From assembly GCA_900757195.1 (NCBI GenBank), contig CAAEMZ010000025.1:1-62771 (forward strand): a stretch of DNA of 62,771 nt. Direction: 5' to 3'. This document shows, in pieces, positions 7,906-16,717 of the stretch (positions are counted from its first letter, which is position 1; every line of letters begins with the position of its first letter). The position numbers and the translations under genes were made by a program. The stretch comes from Lachnospiraceae bacterium. Lineage in GTDB: Bacteria; Bacillota; Clostridia; Lachnospirales; Lachnospiraceae. The notes under the pieces were generated by a model. It had not been told where the DNA came from. It did no database searches and saw nothing but the letters and a program-made list of their open reading frames with translations.

Positions 7906-9139
7906 ACAGATAATTCCATGCATACGATTAAAAGACCGGAATGTGACTCCGGAAGATATCCTGCAGATGGATAACATGGGAGCGGACGGTGTTTTTCTGA
8001 TTGAAGAATCCAATGATGTCGGTGAGGAATTTATCATCAAACTGATTAAGGCGGTATGCGACGCGTCGGATATTGCGTTGACCATACAGCGTCATTATCA
8101 GAGACTTGAGGATGTTAAGAAAATTCTTTATGCCGGAGCGGCTCATGTGGCTATGGATGTGGTTTCCAGTGCGGATTTTCATTTAATGGATGAGGTTTCC
8201 GCAAGATTCGGCAAAGAAAAAATTCTGGCCTGGATTCCGGAGACCCAGTCGGTCACTAACGCACTGGTAGATGCAGTTAAAGAGAGCGGCGCCGGTGCCT
8301 GCATTGCGGCGGCAAACGATTTATCGGCATTTATGCTGTATCATATGCCGGTATTTCCTGTTGTCAGCGCCAATACGGCCGAAGGCTGTAAGGATTTTCT
8401 GAAAACAGAAGATGTCCATGGGGTTGTCTCCGAATATTTCAGCGGCAGAGACTTTGATCTGATGGGATTAAAGGTGGACCTTGCCGCTTACGATATACCG
8501 ACCAACCGTTTTGAAAGCGCCATTCCTTTCAGTGAATTCAAACTGAACAGCGATGGACTGATTCCTGTGGTCACTCAGGAATACAAGACCGGAAAAGTGC
8601 TGATGGTCGCTTACATGAATGAAGAGGCTTTTAATGAAACGATCCGCAGCGGACGGATGACCTACTGGAGCCGAAGCCGCCGGGAACTCTGGAAAAAGGG
8701 GGAGACTTCCGGTCACTGCCAGTATGTAAAATCTCTGGATATCGACTGTGATAAAGATACGATTCTGGCAAAGGTCATTCAGATCGGAGCGGCCTGCCAT
8801 ACCGGCAATGAGAGCTGTTTCTTCACAAACCTGACGACACGGGACTATAATGCGGTCAATCCGATGACGATTTTCGATCAGGTGATGGCGACGATCCTTG
8901 AACGAAAAGAGCATCCAAAGGAAGGCTCTTATACAAACTATCTTTTTGATAAGGGCATTGATAAAATCCTGAAAAAAGTCGGTGAGGAAGCGACAGAAAT
9001 TGTTATTGCCGCAAAGAATCCGGACAGTGATGAGCTGAAATACGAAATCTGTGATTTTCTTTATCACATGATGGTGCTTATGGCAGAACGGGATGTGACA
9101 TGGAAAGAAATCACACGGGAACTGGCAGAACGCCATTAA
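7895..9139 (+). CDS. hisIE: Decayed HisF-like barrel fused to HisI-HisE
   Basis: A 414-residue three-part protein. Residues 1 to about 205 resemble a HisF/HisA barrel but lack the expected catalytic Asp (position 11 is Arg in PCIRLKD) and the glycine-rich phosphate motif (TIQRHYQ in its place). Residues about 213-320 are HisI, phosphoribosyl-AMP cyclohydrolase, with DIDCDKD (D282, D284, D286) and C285, C301, C308 as metal ligands. Residues about 325-414 are HisE, phosphoribosyl-ATP pyrophosphatase (KVGEEATEIVIA). HisI and HisE catalyse steps 2 and 3 of the pathway. I chose GTG at 7895 because AGGTGG lies 5 bases upstream; ATG at 7877 is an alternative. It overlaps hisA by 11 bases. Confidence 0.88.
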   Translation: MKYKQIIPCIRLKDRNVTPEDILQMDNMGADGVFLIEESNDVGEEFIIKLIKAVCDASDIALTIQRHYQRLEDVKKILYAGAAHVAMDVVSSADFHLMDEVSARFGKEKILAWIPETQSVTNALVDAVKESGAGACIAAANDLSAFMLYHMPVFPVVSANTAEGCKDFLKTEDVHGVVSEYFSGRDFDLMGLKVDLAAYDIPTNRFESAIPFSEFKLNSDGLIPVVTQEYKTGKVLMVAYMNEEAFNETIRSGRMTYWSRSRRELWKKGETSGHCQYVKSLDIDCDKDTILAKVIQIGAACHTGNESCFFTNLTTRDYNAVNPMTIFDQVMATILERKEHPKEGSYTNYLFDKGIDKILKKVGEEATEIVIAAKNPDSDELKYEICDFLYHMMVLMAERDVTWKEITRELAERH

Positions 9140-9164
9140 AGCGAATAAAAAGCTTGAAATAGTA

Positions 9165-9193
9165 TTTACAAAGAATCCAAATAATTTTATAAT
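9165..9193 (+). promoter_or_regulatory. Sigma-A promoter of alaS
   Basis: TTTACA at 9165-9170, a 17-base spacer and TATAAT at 9188-9193. The predicted start point (about 9200) falls inside the hairpin that seems to end the his operon, so initiation and upstream termination share the same bases. The alaS leader would be about 75 bases, too short for a T-box. Confidence 0.7.
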
Positions 9194-9194
9194 A

Positions 9195-9235
9195 GAAAAC
9201 TGGCAGAACATTTTTGCTTTGCTGGTTTTCTTTTT
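9195..9235 (+). terminator. Rho-independent terminator of the his operon
   Basis: An 11-base-pair stem (GAAAACTGGCA at 9195-9205 with TGCTGGTTTTC at 9220-9230, including two G-T pairs), a 14-base loop and a T-rich tail to 9235. It lies 56 bases after the hisIE stop. Confidence 0.7.
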
Positions 9236-9274
9236 GTGAATAAAAAAATGTTAAATATACAGGAGGCTGAAAAA

Positions 9275-11917
9275 GTGAGAAAACAGTATGGTTTGAATGA
9301 ATTGAGAACAATGTTCCTCGATTTCTTCGAAAGCAAGGGGCATTTAAAAATGAATAGTTTTTCTTTAATTCCCCATAATGACAACAGTTTATTATTGATT
9401 AACTCGGGTATGGCTCCGTTAAAGCCTTATTTTACACGGCAGGAGATTCCGCCGCGCTACCGGGTAACGACCTGTCAGAAATGTATCCGTACCGGCGATA
9501 TTGAAAATGTCGGTAAAACAGACCGTCACGGTACATTTTTCGAAATGCTCGGAAACTTCTCTTTTGGCGATTATTTCAAACATGAAGCGATCGCCTGGTC
9601 CTGGGAATTTCTGACACAGGTTGTCGGTCTGGAAGAAGACCGTCTCTATCCGTCCATCTACGAAGAGGATGATGAGGCTTTTGAAATCTGGAATAAAGAG
9701 ATCGGCATCGCCAAAGACCGGATTTTCCGTCTTGGAAAAGAAGACAACTTCTGGGAACACGGCGCAGGCCCTTGCGGACCATGTTCTGAAATTTACTACG
9801 ACCGCGGTGAAAAATACGGCTGTGGAAAACCGGGATGTACCGTTGGCTGTGACTGCGACCGCTACATGGAAATCTGGAATAACGTATTCACCCAGTTCAA
9901 TAACGATGGCCATGGAAATTACACAACCCTGGAACATAAAAACATTGATACCGGTATGGGTCTGGAACGTCTGGCATCCGTTGTCCAGGATGTGGATTCC
10001 ATTTTTGATGTGGACACGCTCAAGGCGCTGCGTGACGAAATCTGCCGCCTTGCAGATTGCAGCTACAAAGAAGATGCCGAAAAGGACGTATCGATCCGTC
10101 TGATTACGGACCATATCCGTTCCGTAACCTTTATGGTATCCGATGGTATTATGCCATCCAACGAAGGCCGGGGTTACGTTCTCCGGAGACTGCTCCGCCG
10201 TGCGGCAAGACACGGACGTCTTCTCGGAATCAAAGGCAACTTCCTTTCCGACCTGAGCAAAAAAGTTGTTGAAGTTTCCAAGGGCGGTTACCCGGAACTG
10301 ACTGAACGTCAGGAATTCATTACCCGTGTGCTCGCTGAAGAAGAAGAAAAATTCAACAAGACCATCGATCAGGGACTGAATATCCTTGCAGAAATGAAAG
10401 AAAGTCTTCGGGCAAAGGGCGAAAAGGTCCTTTCCGGCGCCGATGCTTTTAAATTATATGACACTTACGGATTCCCTGTGGATCTGACGGCTGAAATTCT
10501 CGATGAAGACGGTATTTCCATCGATGAAGACGGTTTTGCCGCTGCCATGAACGAGCAGAAGGAAAAAGCCCGTAAAGCCCGTAAAACAACCAACTACATG
10601 GGCGCCGATGTCACTGTATACCAGTCCATCGATACGGCCATCACTTCCGAATTTGTCGGCTATGACCGGCTTTCCTGTGAGTCTCCGGTCACAGTAATGA
10701 CCACAGAGAACGAAATCGTGGAAGCGCTGGTTGACGGACAGAACGGAACCCTCTTTACAGAACAGACCCCATTCTATGCAACAAGCGGCGGTCAGGAGGG
10801 CGACCGCGGTGTGATTTCCCTCGGAAACAGCACCTTTGTTGTCAAAGATACCATCAAGCTTCAGGGCGGAAAGATCGGCCATGTAGGTACAGTGACCAAC
10901 GGTATGTTCAAAACAGGAGATAAAGTCACTCTGGCCGTTGACGAAGCCAGACGTACCGCTGCATGTAAGAACCACAGTGCAACCCATCTGCTCCAGAAAG
11001 CATTGAAGATCGTTCTCGGAAATCATGTTGAACAGGCCGGTTCCAGTAATAACGATAAACATCTCCGGTTTGACTTCACCCATTTCTCAGCAATGACAGC
11101 GGATGAAATCCGACAGGTTGAAGCGATCGTCAACGAAGAGATCAACGCAGGCCTTCCGGTACTGACAAAGGTCATGGATATTGAAGAGGCGAAAAAGACC
11201 GGAGCGATGGCCCTTTTCGGTGAAAAATACGGCGATAAGGTCCGTGTCGTATCCATGGGCGATTTCTCAAAGGAACTCTGTGGTGGTACTCATGTTGCCA
11301 ACACGGCAAATATTGCGCTGTTTAAAATCATTTCCGAAACCGGTGTTGCTGCCGGCGTGCGCCGTATTGAAGCGCTGACAGGCCAGGGCGTACTGGAATA
11401 TTACAGCCATATGGAAGAAACGCTGAATGCAGCCGCAGCGGCAGCCAAATGCGAGCCATCCCAGCTTGTAAAACGGATTGAAGGCCTCCATGAAGAAATC
11501 AAGGAACTCGGCCGTGAAAATGATAAACTGAAAAACCAGATGGCTAAAGATGCCATGGGTGATGTGATGGATAAAGTTGCCGAAGTATCCGGCGTCAGCC
11601 TCCTGACACTGGAAGTGGCAAATATGGATATGAATGGTCTCCGTAATCTGGGCGACCAGTTAAAGAGCAAACTCGGAGAAGGCGTTGTTGTTCTGGCTTC
11701 CGCAGCAGAAGGCAAAGTCAATCTGATCGCTACGGCAACCGACGGTGCAATGGCGAAAGGCGCTCATGCCGGAAATCTGATCAAAGCCATTGCGTCACTG
11801 GTTGGCGGCGGCGGCGGCGGCCGGCCGAATATGGCTCAGGCCGGCGGTAAGAATCCGGAAGGTATTGCAAAAGCACTGGAAGCAGCCAAAGCAGCCCTTG
11901 AAAAACAGATTCACTAA
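9275..11917 (+). CDS. alaS: Alanyl-tRNA synthetase
   Basis: Charges tRNA-Ala with alanine and edits Ser/Gly mischarging. From the GTG at 9275 the protein is 880 residues, the usual length. The class II catalytic domain is N-terminal (LRTMFLDFFESKGH, then TCQKCIRTGDIENVG), the editing domain has the Zn-binding NHSATHLLQ and the CGGTH motif, and the C-terminal C-Ala domain ends in the Gly-rich GGGGGGRPNMAQAGG. An upstream in-frame GTG at 9236 exists, but AGGAGG at 9261-9266 is correctly spaced only for 9275. Confidence 0.97.
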   Translation: MRKQYGLNELRTMFLDFFESKGHLKMNSFSLIPHNDNSLLLINSGMAPLKPYFTRQEIPPRYRVTTCQKCIRTGDIENVGKTDRHGTFFEMLGNFSFGDYFKHEAIAWSWEFLTQVVGLEEDRLYPSIYEEDDEAFEIWNKEIGIAKDRIFRLGKEDNFWEHGAGPCGPCSEIYYDRGEKYGCGKPGCTVGCDCDRYMEIWNNVFTQFNNDGHGNYTTLEHKNIDTGMGLERLASVVQDVDSIFDVDTLKALRDEICRLADCSYKEDAEKDVSIRLITDHIRSVTFMVSDGIMPSNEGRGYVLRRLLRRAARHGRLLGIKGNFLSDLSKKVVEVSKGGYPELTERQEFITRVLAEEEEKFNKTIDQGLNILAEMKESLRAKGEKVLSGADAFKLYDTYGFPVDLTAEILDEDGISIDEDGFAAAMNEQKEKARKARKTTNYMGADVTVYQSIDTAITSEFVGYDRLSCESPVTVMTTENEIVEALVDGQNGTLFTEQTPFYATSGGQEGDRGVISLGNSTFVVKDTIKLQGGKIGHVGTVTNGMFKTGDKVTLAVDEARRTAACKNHSATHLLQKALKIVLGNHVEQAGSSNNDKHLRFDFTHFSAMTADEIRQVEAIVNEEINAGLPVLTKVMDIEEAKKTGAMALFGEKYGDKVRVVSMGDFSKELCGGTHVANTANIALFKIISETGVAAGVRRIEALTGQGVLEYYSHMEETLNAAAAAAKCEPSQLVKRIEGLHEEIKELGRENDKLKNQMAKDAMGDVMDKVAEVSGVSLLTLEVANMDMNGLRNLGDQLKSKLGEGVVVLASAAEGKVNLIATATDGAMAKGAHAGNLIKAIASLVGGGGGGRPNMAQAGGKNPEGIAKALEAAKAALEKQIH

Positions 11918-11947
11918 TCGGACGATCAGAGAAAAGGAAGATTCCAT

Positions 11948-13279
11948 ATGAAAGATGTGAAACGGCTTCTTTATGTTGTTGTATGTGCAGTTTTCTTTAT
12001 TGGCTTCTATATACTTTCAGATTTTTACGCCGGAGAAGCTGTCGGCAAATATGCCGATGAGATCAGCTCGGGAAACAGTAAACTGACTTCCAATGACAAG
12101 GTGACGATGGACAGCCTGTCATTGGAAAATCAGATAAAAAATCATGCGACAGGCAGCAGTCCGCAGGATATATGTCTGTCCTTTGTCGGCGACATCACTT
12201 TCGAAGGCGATCAGTTAGAGCGCTATTATGATGCGTCTTCAGAAAAATTTGATTTTACAAACAGCTTCAAATATATTCACCGCTACTTAAAATCTTCGGA
12301 TTTTGCAGCGGCGAATTTTGAGGCGGTACTGGCCGGACCGGATGAAAACTATGACAGTGTGCAGGATCAGTACGGGACCGCCGGATTTCTTTACAATATA
12401 CCGGAGATTGCTGCGGAAAATATGAAAGCAGCGGGAATTTCCATGGTGCAGACAGCCAACGAACACGCCGGTGACTTCGGAATCGACGGCGTGAAGTCTA
12501 CGCTGGACTTTCTTGAAAATGCCGGTTTAAAGAGTGTCGGTACCGGTAAAACCGAAAAAAATGAAAGATATACGATAGCCTCAGCAGGCGGTTTAAAAAT
12601 CGGCTATGTGGCATATACAAATGGTTTAAATGTTCCACTGGATACAGAGGATGCCTATGCGGTCAATTCCCTGGATAATTACGATGAAACAAAAATCCAG
12701 CAGATGTGTGCGGACATTCAGGCAGCCCGTCAGGCAGGCGCTGAATTTGTGACGGCGATGGTCTATGCCGGCGACGTCTATAGCACGGAACCGGATGACA
12801 GCCAGAAGGCATTGTTTGACGCCCTGTTTGAGGCGGGAGCGGACATCGTGATTGGTACGGAACCCTATGCGCTTCAGCCGATAGACATCCGGGATTTAAA
12901 GGACAGTGACGGTACAGAGAAAAAGGGCATCGCCATTTATTCTCTCGGAACCTTCCTCGGAAGCGAAACCTACGGCAGCTCCGGTGTGGATAATGATATC
13001 AGCGCTGTTTTTGATGTAATCATTCATAAAGAAGGCACAAAAAAAGCCAGGATCACCGGATTCCGTCTGACACCGACCTGTATTACATATACGGATGAAG
13101 ATGTCTTTGTACTTCCGGCCATGGAAGTGAAGGAAAATGCATCCGCATTCTCCGATGTGGCGGACGATACCGTGATGGAACGTATCCAGGCGGCCTGTGA
13201 TGAAATCATTCCGGGCCTCATCAAAGACACCGGTTTAACCGGTGAATATTCCGATGGCAGATATGTCGTAAATTTTTAA
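11948..13279 (+). CDS. CapA-family (poly-gamma-glutamate capsule type) membrane protein
   Basis: A 443-residue protein with an N-terminal membrane anchor (about residues 7-24) and an extracellular PGA_cap/metallophosphatase-like domain beginning LSFVGDITFEGDQ. Further family landmarks are AANFEAVLAG, MVQTANEHAGDFGIDG and DIVIGTEPYALQP. CapA proteins take part in poly-gamma-glutamate export or anchoring in bacilli, but most clostridial homologues occur without capB/capC, as here, and their substrate is unknown. It follows alaS by 30 bases and may be cotranscribed. Confidence 0.85.
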   Translation: MKDVKRLLYVVVCAVFFIGFYILSDFYAGEAVGKYADEISSGNSKLTSNDKVTMDSLSLENQIKNHATGSSPQDICLSFVGDITFEGDQLERYYDASSEKFDFTNSFKYIHRYLKSSDFAAANFEAVLAGPDENYDSVQDQYGTAGFLYNIPEIAAENMKAAGISMVQTANEHAGDFGIDGVKSTLDFLENAGLKSVGTGKTEKNERYTIASAGGLKIGYVAYTNGLNVPLDTEDAYAVNSLDNYDETKIQQMCADIQAARQAGAEFVTAMVYAGDVYSTEPDDSQKALFDALFEAGADIVIGTEPYALQPIDIRDLKDSDGTEKKGIAIYSLGTFLGSETYGSSGVDNDISAVFDVIIHKEGTKKARITGFRLTPTCITYTDEDVFVLPAMEVKENASAFSDVADDTVMERIQAACDEIIPGLIKDTGLTGEYSDGRYVVNF

Positions 13280-13288
13280 AAATTTTAG

Positions 13289-13316
13289 TTGACGAATTCG
13301 GAATATATGCTATACT
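13289..13316 (+). promoter_or_regulatory. Sigma-A promoter of rpsU
   Basis: TTGACG at 13289-13294, a 16-base spacer and TATACT at 13311-13316. In the leader, CAGTTG (13347-13352) and CAACTG (13368-13373) could pair just upstream of the strong ribosome-binding sequence GGAGGGAGG, a possible small control hairpin. Confidence 0.75.
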
Positions 13317-13394
13317 ACTAATAGTGCTATGTGAAAAATATACCCACAGTTGTATAAGCACAATACGCAACTGGAGGGAGGTAAGGTGTGAGCT

Positions 13395-13571
13395 ATGTCA
13401 AACGTAATCGTTAAAGAAAACGAAACATTGGACAGTGCTTTACGCAGATTCAAAAGAAACTGTGCAAAGGCTGGCATTCAGCAGGAGATTCGTAAAAGAG
13501 AGCATTACGAAAAACCAAGTGTTAGACGTAAGAAAAAGTCAGAAGCTGCTAGAAAGCGCAAATATAAATAA
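13395..13571 (+). CDS. rpsU: 30S ribosomal protein S21
   Basis: A 58-residue, highly basic protein of the small ribosomal subunit. The sequence starts MSNVIVKENETLDSALRRFK and ends in a run of Lys and Arg (RRKKKSEAARKRKYK), the classic bS21 pattern. It has a dedicated promoter, a very strong ribosome-binding sequence (GGAGGGAGG) and its own terminator, as expected of a highly expressed single gene. In many Clostridia rpsU also precedes yqfC-yqfD-phoH. Confidence 0.97.
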   Translation: MSNVIVKENETLDSALRRFKRNCAKAGIQQEIRKREHYEKPSVRRKKKSEAARKRKYK

Positions 13572-13590
13572 TCTTCGGATGCTTGGATAT

Positions 13591-13622
13591 AAAAGCTATA
13601 ACATATGTTATAGCTTTTTTTT
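13591..13622 (+). terminator. Rho-independent terminator of rpsU
   Basis: A perfect inverted repeat with arms at 13591-13604 and 13605-13618 centred on CATATG, running straight into a T-run up to 13622. Palindromic, so it might also act on antisense transcripts. Confidence 0.9.
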
Positions 13623-13642
13623 CGTTTCACGGAAAACGGCCT

Positions 13643-13671
13643 GCATAGGATGATTTTAAAAAGCATAGGAT
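13643..13671 (+). promoter_or_regulatory. Candidate sigma-E-type sporulation promoter of yqfC-yqfD
   Basis: The 10-base sequence GCATAGGATG occurs twice, at 13643-13652 and 13663-13672, exactly 20 bases apart. Read as a promoter, GCATA (-35), a 16-base spacer and CATAGGAT (-10) approximate the mother-cell sigma-E pattern. The B. subtilis yqfC and yqfD genes are sigma-E controlled, which fits. This is pattern matching only. Confidence 0.4.
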
Positions 13672-13693
13672 GTAGAAAAAAAGGAGTGGCATT

Positions 13694-13957
13694 TTGTTCA
13701 AAGATTGGCTTGCGGACAATCAGATCATGCCCGGGGAAATTTCTCAGGATATGCCGGTGCTCTATGCCCTTGGACAGAAGGAGCTGAAAATACAGAACTA
13801 TAAAAAAATTCTTCATTACAGTCCGGAAGAAATGGTCCTCCTTCTGAAAAATCAACGGCTGGTCGTTTCCGGAAATCATCTGGACATCGGATATTTTAAT
13901 GAAGATGAGATATGTATCCGCGGACATATTGTTTCAATAACCTATCAGGGTGGATGA
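13694..13957 (+). CDS. yqfC: Sporulation protein YqfC
   Basis: An 87-residue member of the YabP/YqfC family, made in the mother cell during sporulation in Bacillus; the biochemical role is not established. The C-terminal half (KNQRLVVSGNHLDIGYFNED) fits the family. The start is TTG at 13694, chosen because AAGGAG at 13681-13686 has the right spacing and no ATG is available. It is followed after 16 bases by yqfD, its usual partner. Confidence 0.85.
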   Translation: MFKDWLADNQIMPGEISQDMPVLYALGQKELKIQNYKKILHYSPEEMVLLLKNQRLVVSGNHLDIGYFNEDEICIRGHIVSITYQGG

Positions 13958-13973
13958 AAGGTCGGTGCCGTAA

Positions 13974-15215
13974 ATGGAGTGGATTTTCCAATGGATTCGG
14001 GGATTTCTGAAATGTCATTTAAAAGGCGGCGATATGGAACGTTTTTTTAATCTGTGCCGCTATCAGGGAATCGAGTGCTGGGATATGTCCTACTCAGAAG
14101 GCGTCTGCCGGTGCTGCATCTATCTGGATGATTTCCGTAAAATACGCCCCTTTGTAAGAAAAACAAAAGTCCGGGTAAAAATCGTCGAACGCTGCGGTCT
14201 TGCTTTTTTTATCGCTTTTTTGCAGCGCAGAAAAGGACTTTGGCTGGGAATGGCCGGATGTGTGGCTGTTCTCTGCTTTTTATCCGCCCATATATGGAAA
14301 ATGGAATTTTCCGGAAATTCCTATTATACCGATGAACGTCTGGAAAAATATCTGTCCGAAACGGAAAATATCCGAATCGGTTCATGGAAAAAGGATGCGG
14401 TCAATCCGGTGCTGGAGGAAAATCTTCGTCTGACCTTTCCGGATATTTCCTGGGTTTCCGTAAGAAAAGAAGGGACATCGTTAATTGTCGCTCTGGAAGA
14501 AATGGTAAAGTATGATGCCGCCTCCGGGGAAAAATCAAAACCGAGGTACATATGCGCCGCTAAAGACGGGCAGATTGTTTCTATGGTGACCCGAAGCGGT
14601 GTGCCCAGGGTCCATGTCGGTGACACGGTAAAAAAGGGCGAATTGCTCATCGACGGTGTGATGGAAATCTTAAATGACGCCATGGAAGTGGCTGAATCCG
14701 TCCCGGTCGGCGCCGACGGGGATATCTACGCCAAAATTACGGAAAACTATCATCAGACCTATCCCTTTTTGCAGGAAAGCAGGAATTACGGACGGGCATC
14801 CGAAAAAATTACCCTTTCTTTCGGAAAACACAGCCTTTCTTTTGGAAAAAATCCTTACGACGGCGACGACCGGGTGACCCATGACCATCTGACCGAAATC
14901 CGGAAATTCGGACCGGGGATTTATATTCAGAAAGATATTTTCCGGCCCTATACAACCGTTCCTTCACTGGTGGCCGCTTCCCGGATGAAAATAAAGGCTG
15001 AAACAGAATTGTATGATACTATTCGAAAATTTGAGGAAAAAGGGGTACAAATTCTGGAAAATAATGTTAAAATATTAATGTATGATGACCGGGTGGAGGT
15101 TAAAGGCAATTTTGTTGTTATTGAACCTCTCGGAGAGGAAATGAATATGCTTCCGCAGGTCATTCAAAACGAAGAGATTGGAGAGACACATGAGTATAAC
15201 AGAAACGATGATTGA
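13974..15215 (+). CDS. yqfD: Sporulation protein YqfD
   Basis: A 413-residue membrane protein of the YqfD (stage IV sporulation) family. One hydrophobic segment (about residues 84-102) separates an N-terminal cytoplasmic part with a Cys-rich stretch (ECWDMSYSEGVCRCC) from a large extracytoplasmic domain. The role in Bacillus and Clostridium is spore formation, with no known enzymatic activity. The gene's 3' end overlaps phoH by 26 bases. A second in-frame ATG at 14034 is an alternative start. Confidence 0.88.
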   Translation: MEWIFQWIRGFLKCHLKGGDMERFFNLCRYQGIECWDMSYSEGVCRCCIYLDDFRKIRPFVRKTKVRVKIVERCGLAFFIAFLQRRKGLWLGMAGCVAVLCFLSAHIWKMEFSGNSYYTDERLEKYLSETENIRIGSWKKDAVNPVLEENLRLTFPDISWVSVRKEGTSLIVALEEMVKYDAASGEKSKPRYICAAKDGQIVSMVTRSGVPRVHVGDTVKKGELLIDGVMEILNDAMEVAESVPVGADGDIYAKITENYHQTYPFLQESRNYGRASEKITLSFGKHSLSFGKNPYDGDDRVTHDHLTEIRKFGPGIYIQKDIFRPYTTVPSLVAASRMKIKAETELYDTIRKFEEKGVQILENNVKILMYDDRVEVKGNFVVIEPLGEEMNMLPQVIQNEEIGETHEYNRNDD

Positions 15216-16191
15216 TATTCCGGCAGAACATGCCCGGAATGTTTTTGGACAGTATGACGTTTATATAAAAAAAATCGAACGTACGCTGAATGTGACCGTT
15301 ATTGTCCGGGACAGTGTGATGAAACTCATCGGTGATGCCCGGAATGTGGAAAAGGCCAAAGGCGTATTCGAAAGTTTACTTGAATTGTCCGGGAAGGGTG
15401 AAGTCATCAGCGAACAGAATGTAAACTATGCACTTTCTCTTTCCTTTGACGATAAACCATCCTCGATCGTCACTCTGACGGAGGATATGATCTGCCACAC
15501 CATTAACGGCAAACCGATCAAACCAAAAACACTGGGACAGAAGTCCTACGTGGATCAGATCCGGAACAAGATGATCGTCTTTGGCATCGGACCTGCAGGG
15601 ACCGGAAAAACCTACCTGGCCATGGCGATGGCCATTACGGCCTTTAAAAATAACGAGGTCAACCGGATCATCCTGACCCGTCCGGCCATTGAAGCCGGTG
15701 AAAAGCTCGGATTTCTCCCGGGAGATCTGCAGAGCAAGATTGACCCCTATTTAAGACCGCTTTACGACGCCCTCTATGAGATCATGGGAGCGGAGGCCTA
15801 CCTTCGGAATATGGAAAAAGGGCTGATCGAAGTGGCGCCGCTGGCTTATATGCGGGGACGTACGCTGGATAATGCCTTTATCGTTCTGGATGAAGCACAG
15901 AATACCACACCGGCCCAGATGAAGATGTTTCTGACCCGTGTGGGCTTTGGATCAAAAGTAATCATTACCGGCGACCTGAGTCAGAAGGACCTGCCTTCCG
16001 GCCAGAGTTCCGGTCTGGATGTGGCGCTTAAGGTCGTTAAAAATATTGATGATATCGGTATCAGTATGCTTTCCAATAAAGATGTGGTCCGTCATCCGCT
16101 GGTACAGAAAATTGTCAAAGCCTATGATGATTATGAACAGAGAAATCAGAGAGTCTCACGCATGAAAAAACGAAAAGGAGTTGATAAATAA
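15190..16191 (+). CDS. phoH: PhoH-family ATPase
   Basis: A 333-residue cytoplasmic P-loop ATPase of the PhoH/PhoL family, often linked to RNA metabolism through its tight pairing with ybeY. Walker A is GPAGTGKTYLA, and Walker B is in FIVLDEAQNTTP. An N-terminal region of about 100 residues resembles a KH-type RNA-binding module. The ATG at 15190 has GGAGAG four bases upstream; a longer TTG-initiated frame is less likely. The stop overlaps the ybeY start (TAATG). Confidence 0.92.
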   Translation: MSITETMIDIPAEHARNVFGQYDVYIKKIERTLNVTVIVRDSVMKLIGDARNVEKAKGVFESLLELSGKGEVISEQNVNYALSLSFDDKPSSIVTLTEDMICHTINGKPIKPKTLGQKSYVDQIRNKMIVFGIGPAGTGKTYLAMAMAITAFKNNEVNRIILTRPAIEAGEKLGFLPGDLQSKIDPYLRPLYDALYEIMGAEAYLRNMEKGLIEVAPLAYMRGRTLDNAFIVLDEAQNTTPAQMKMFLTRVGFGSKVIITGDLSQKDLPSGQSSGLDVALKVVKNIDDIGISMLSNKDVVRHPLVQKIVKAYDDYEQRNQRVSRMKKRKGVDK

Positions 16192-16691
16192 TGGCGGTTC
16201 ATATAGAATATGAAACAGAACTTTCTCTCGGGATCGATACGGAAAAGATCATCCGGGATGTGATCAACACGGCACTGGAGGTTCATCAGTGTCCCTATGC
16301 GGCGGATGTCAACGTTATTCTCACAGATAACGATGCGATTGCGGCGATCAATGCCGATTACCGGAATCTGGCAAAACCGACAGACGTCCTGTCCTTCCCG
16401 ATGATTGATTACGACACACCGGGGGATTTTTCGGTGGTGGAATCCATGGCTGCCGAAGACTGCTTTGATCCGGATTCGGGAGAACTCCTTTTGGGAGATA
16501 TTATCATCTCTGTGGAAAAAGTGACGGAACAGGCCGAAGCTTACGGCCATTCAAAGGAACGGGAACTTGGATTTCTCGTAGCCCACAGCATGCTGCATCT
16601 TTTCGGCTATGACCATATGGCGGAAGATGAGCGGCTGGATATGGAACAAAAACAGTCGGCCATTCTTGAACAATTAAAATTATATCGTTAA
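16191..16691 (+). CDS. ybeY: rRNA maturation endoribonuclease YbeY
   Basis: Zn-dependent RNase required for 16S rRNA 3'-end maturation and ribosome quality control. The 166-residue protein carries the diagnostic HSMLHLFGYDH motif, whose three His residues are the metal ligands, and the upstream DVLSFPM block. Translation is coupled to phoH by a TAATG overlap. Directly after the ybeY stop a lipoprotein gene follows. Confidence 0.95.
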   Translation: MAVHIEYETELSLGIDTEKIIRDVINTALEVHQCPYAADVNVILTDNDAIAAINADYRNLAKPTDVLSFPMIDYDTPGDFSVVESMAAEDCFDPDSGELLLGDIIISVEKVTEQAEAYGHSKERELGFLVAHSMLHLFGYDHMAEDERLDMEQKQSAILEQLKLYR

Positions 16692-16717
16692 TGTTATGTA
16701 AAAAAGGAGAGATACAT

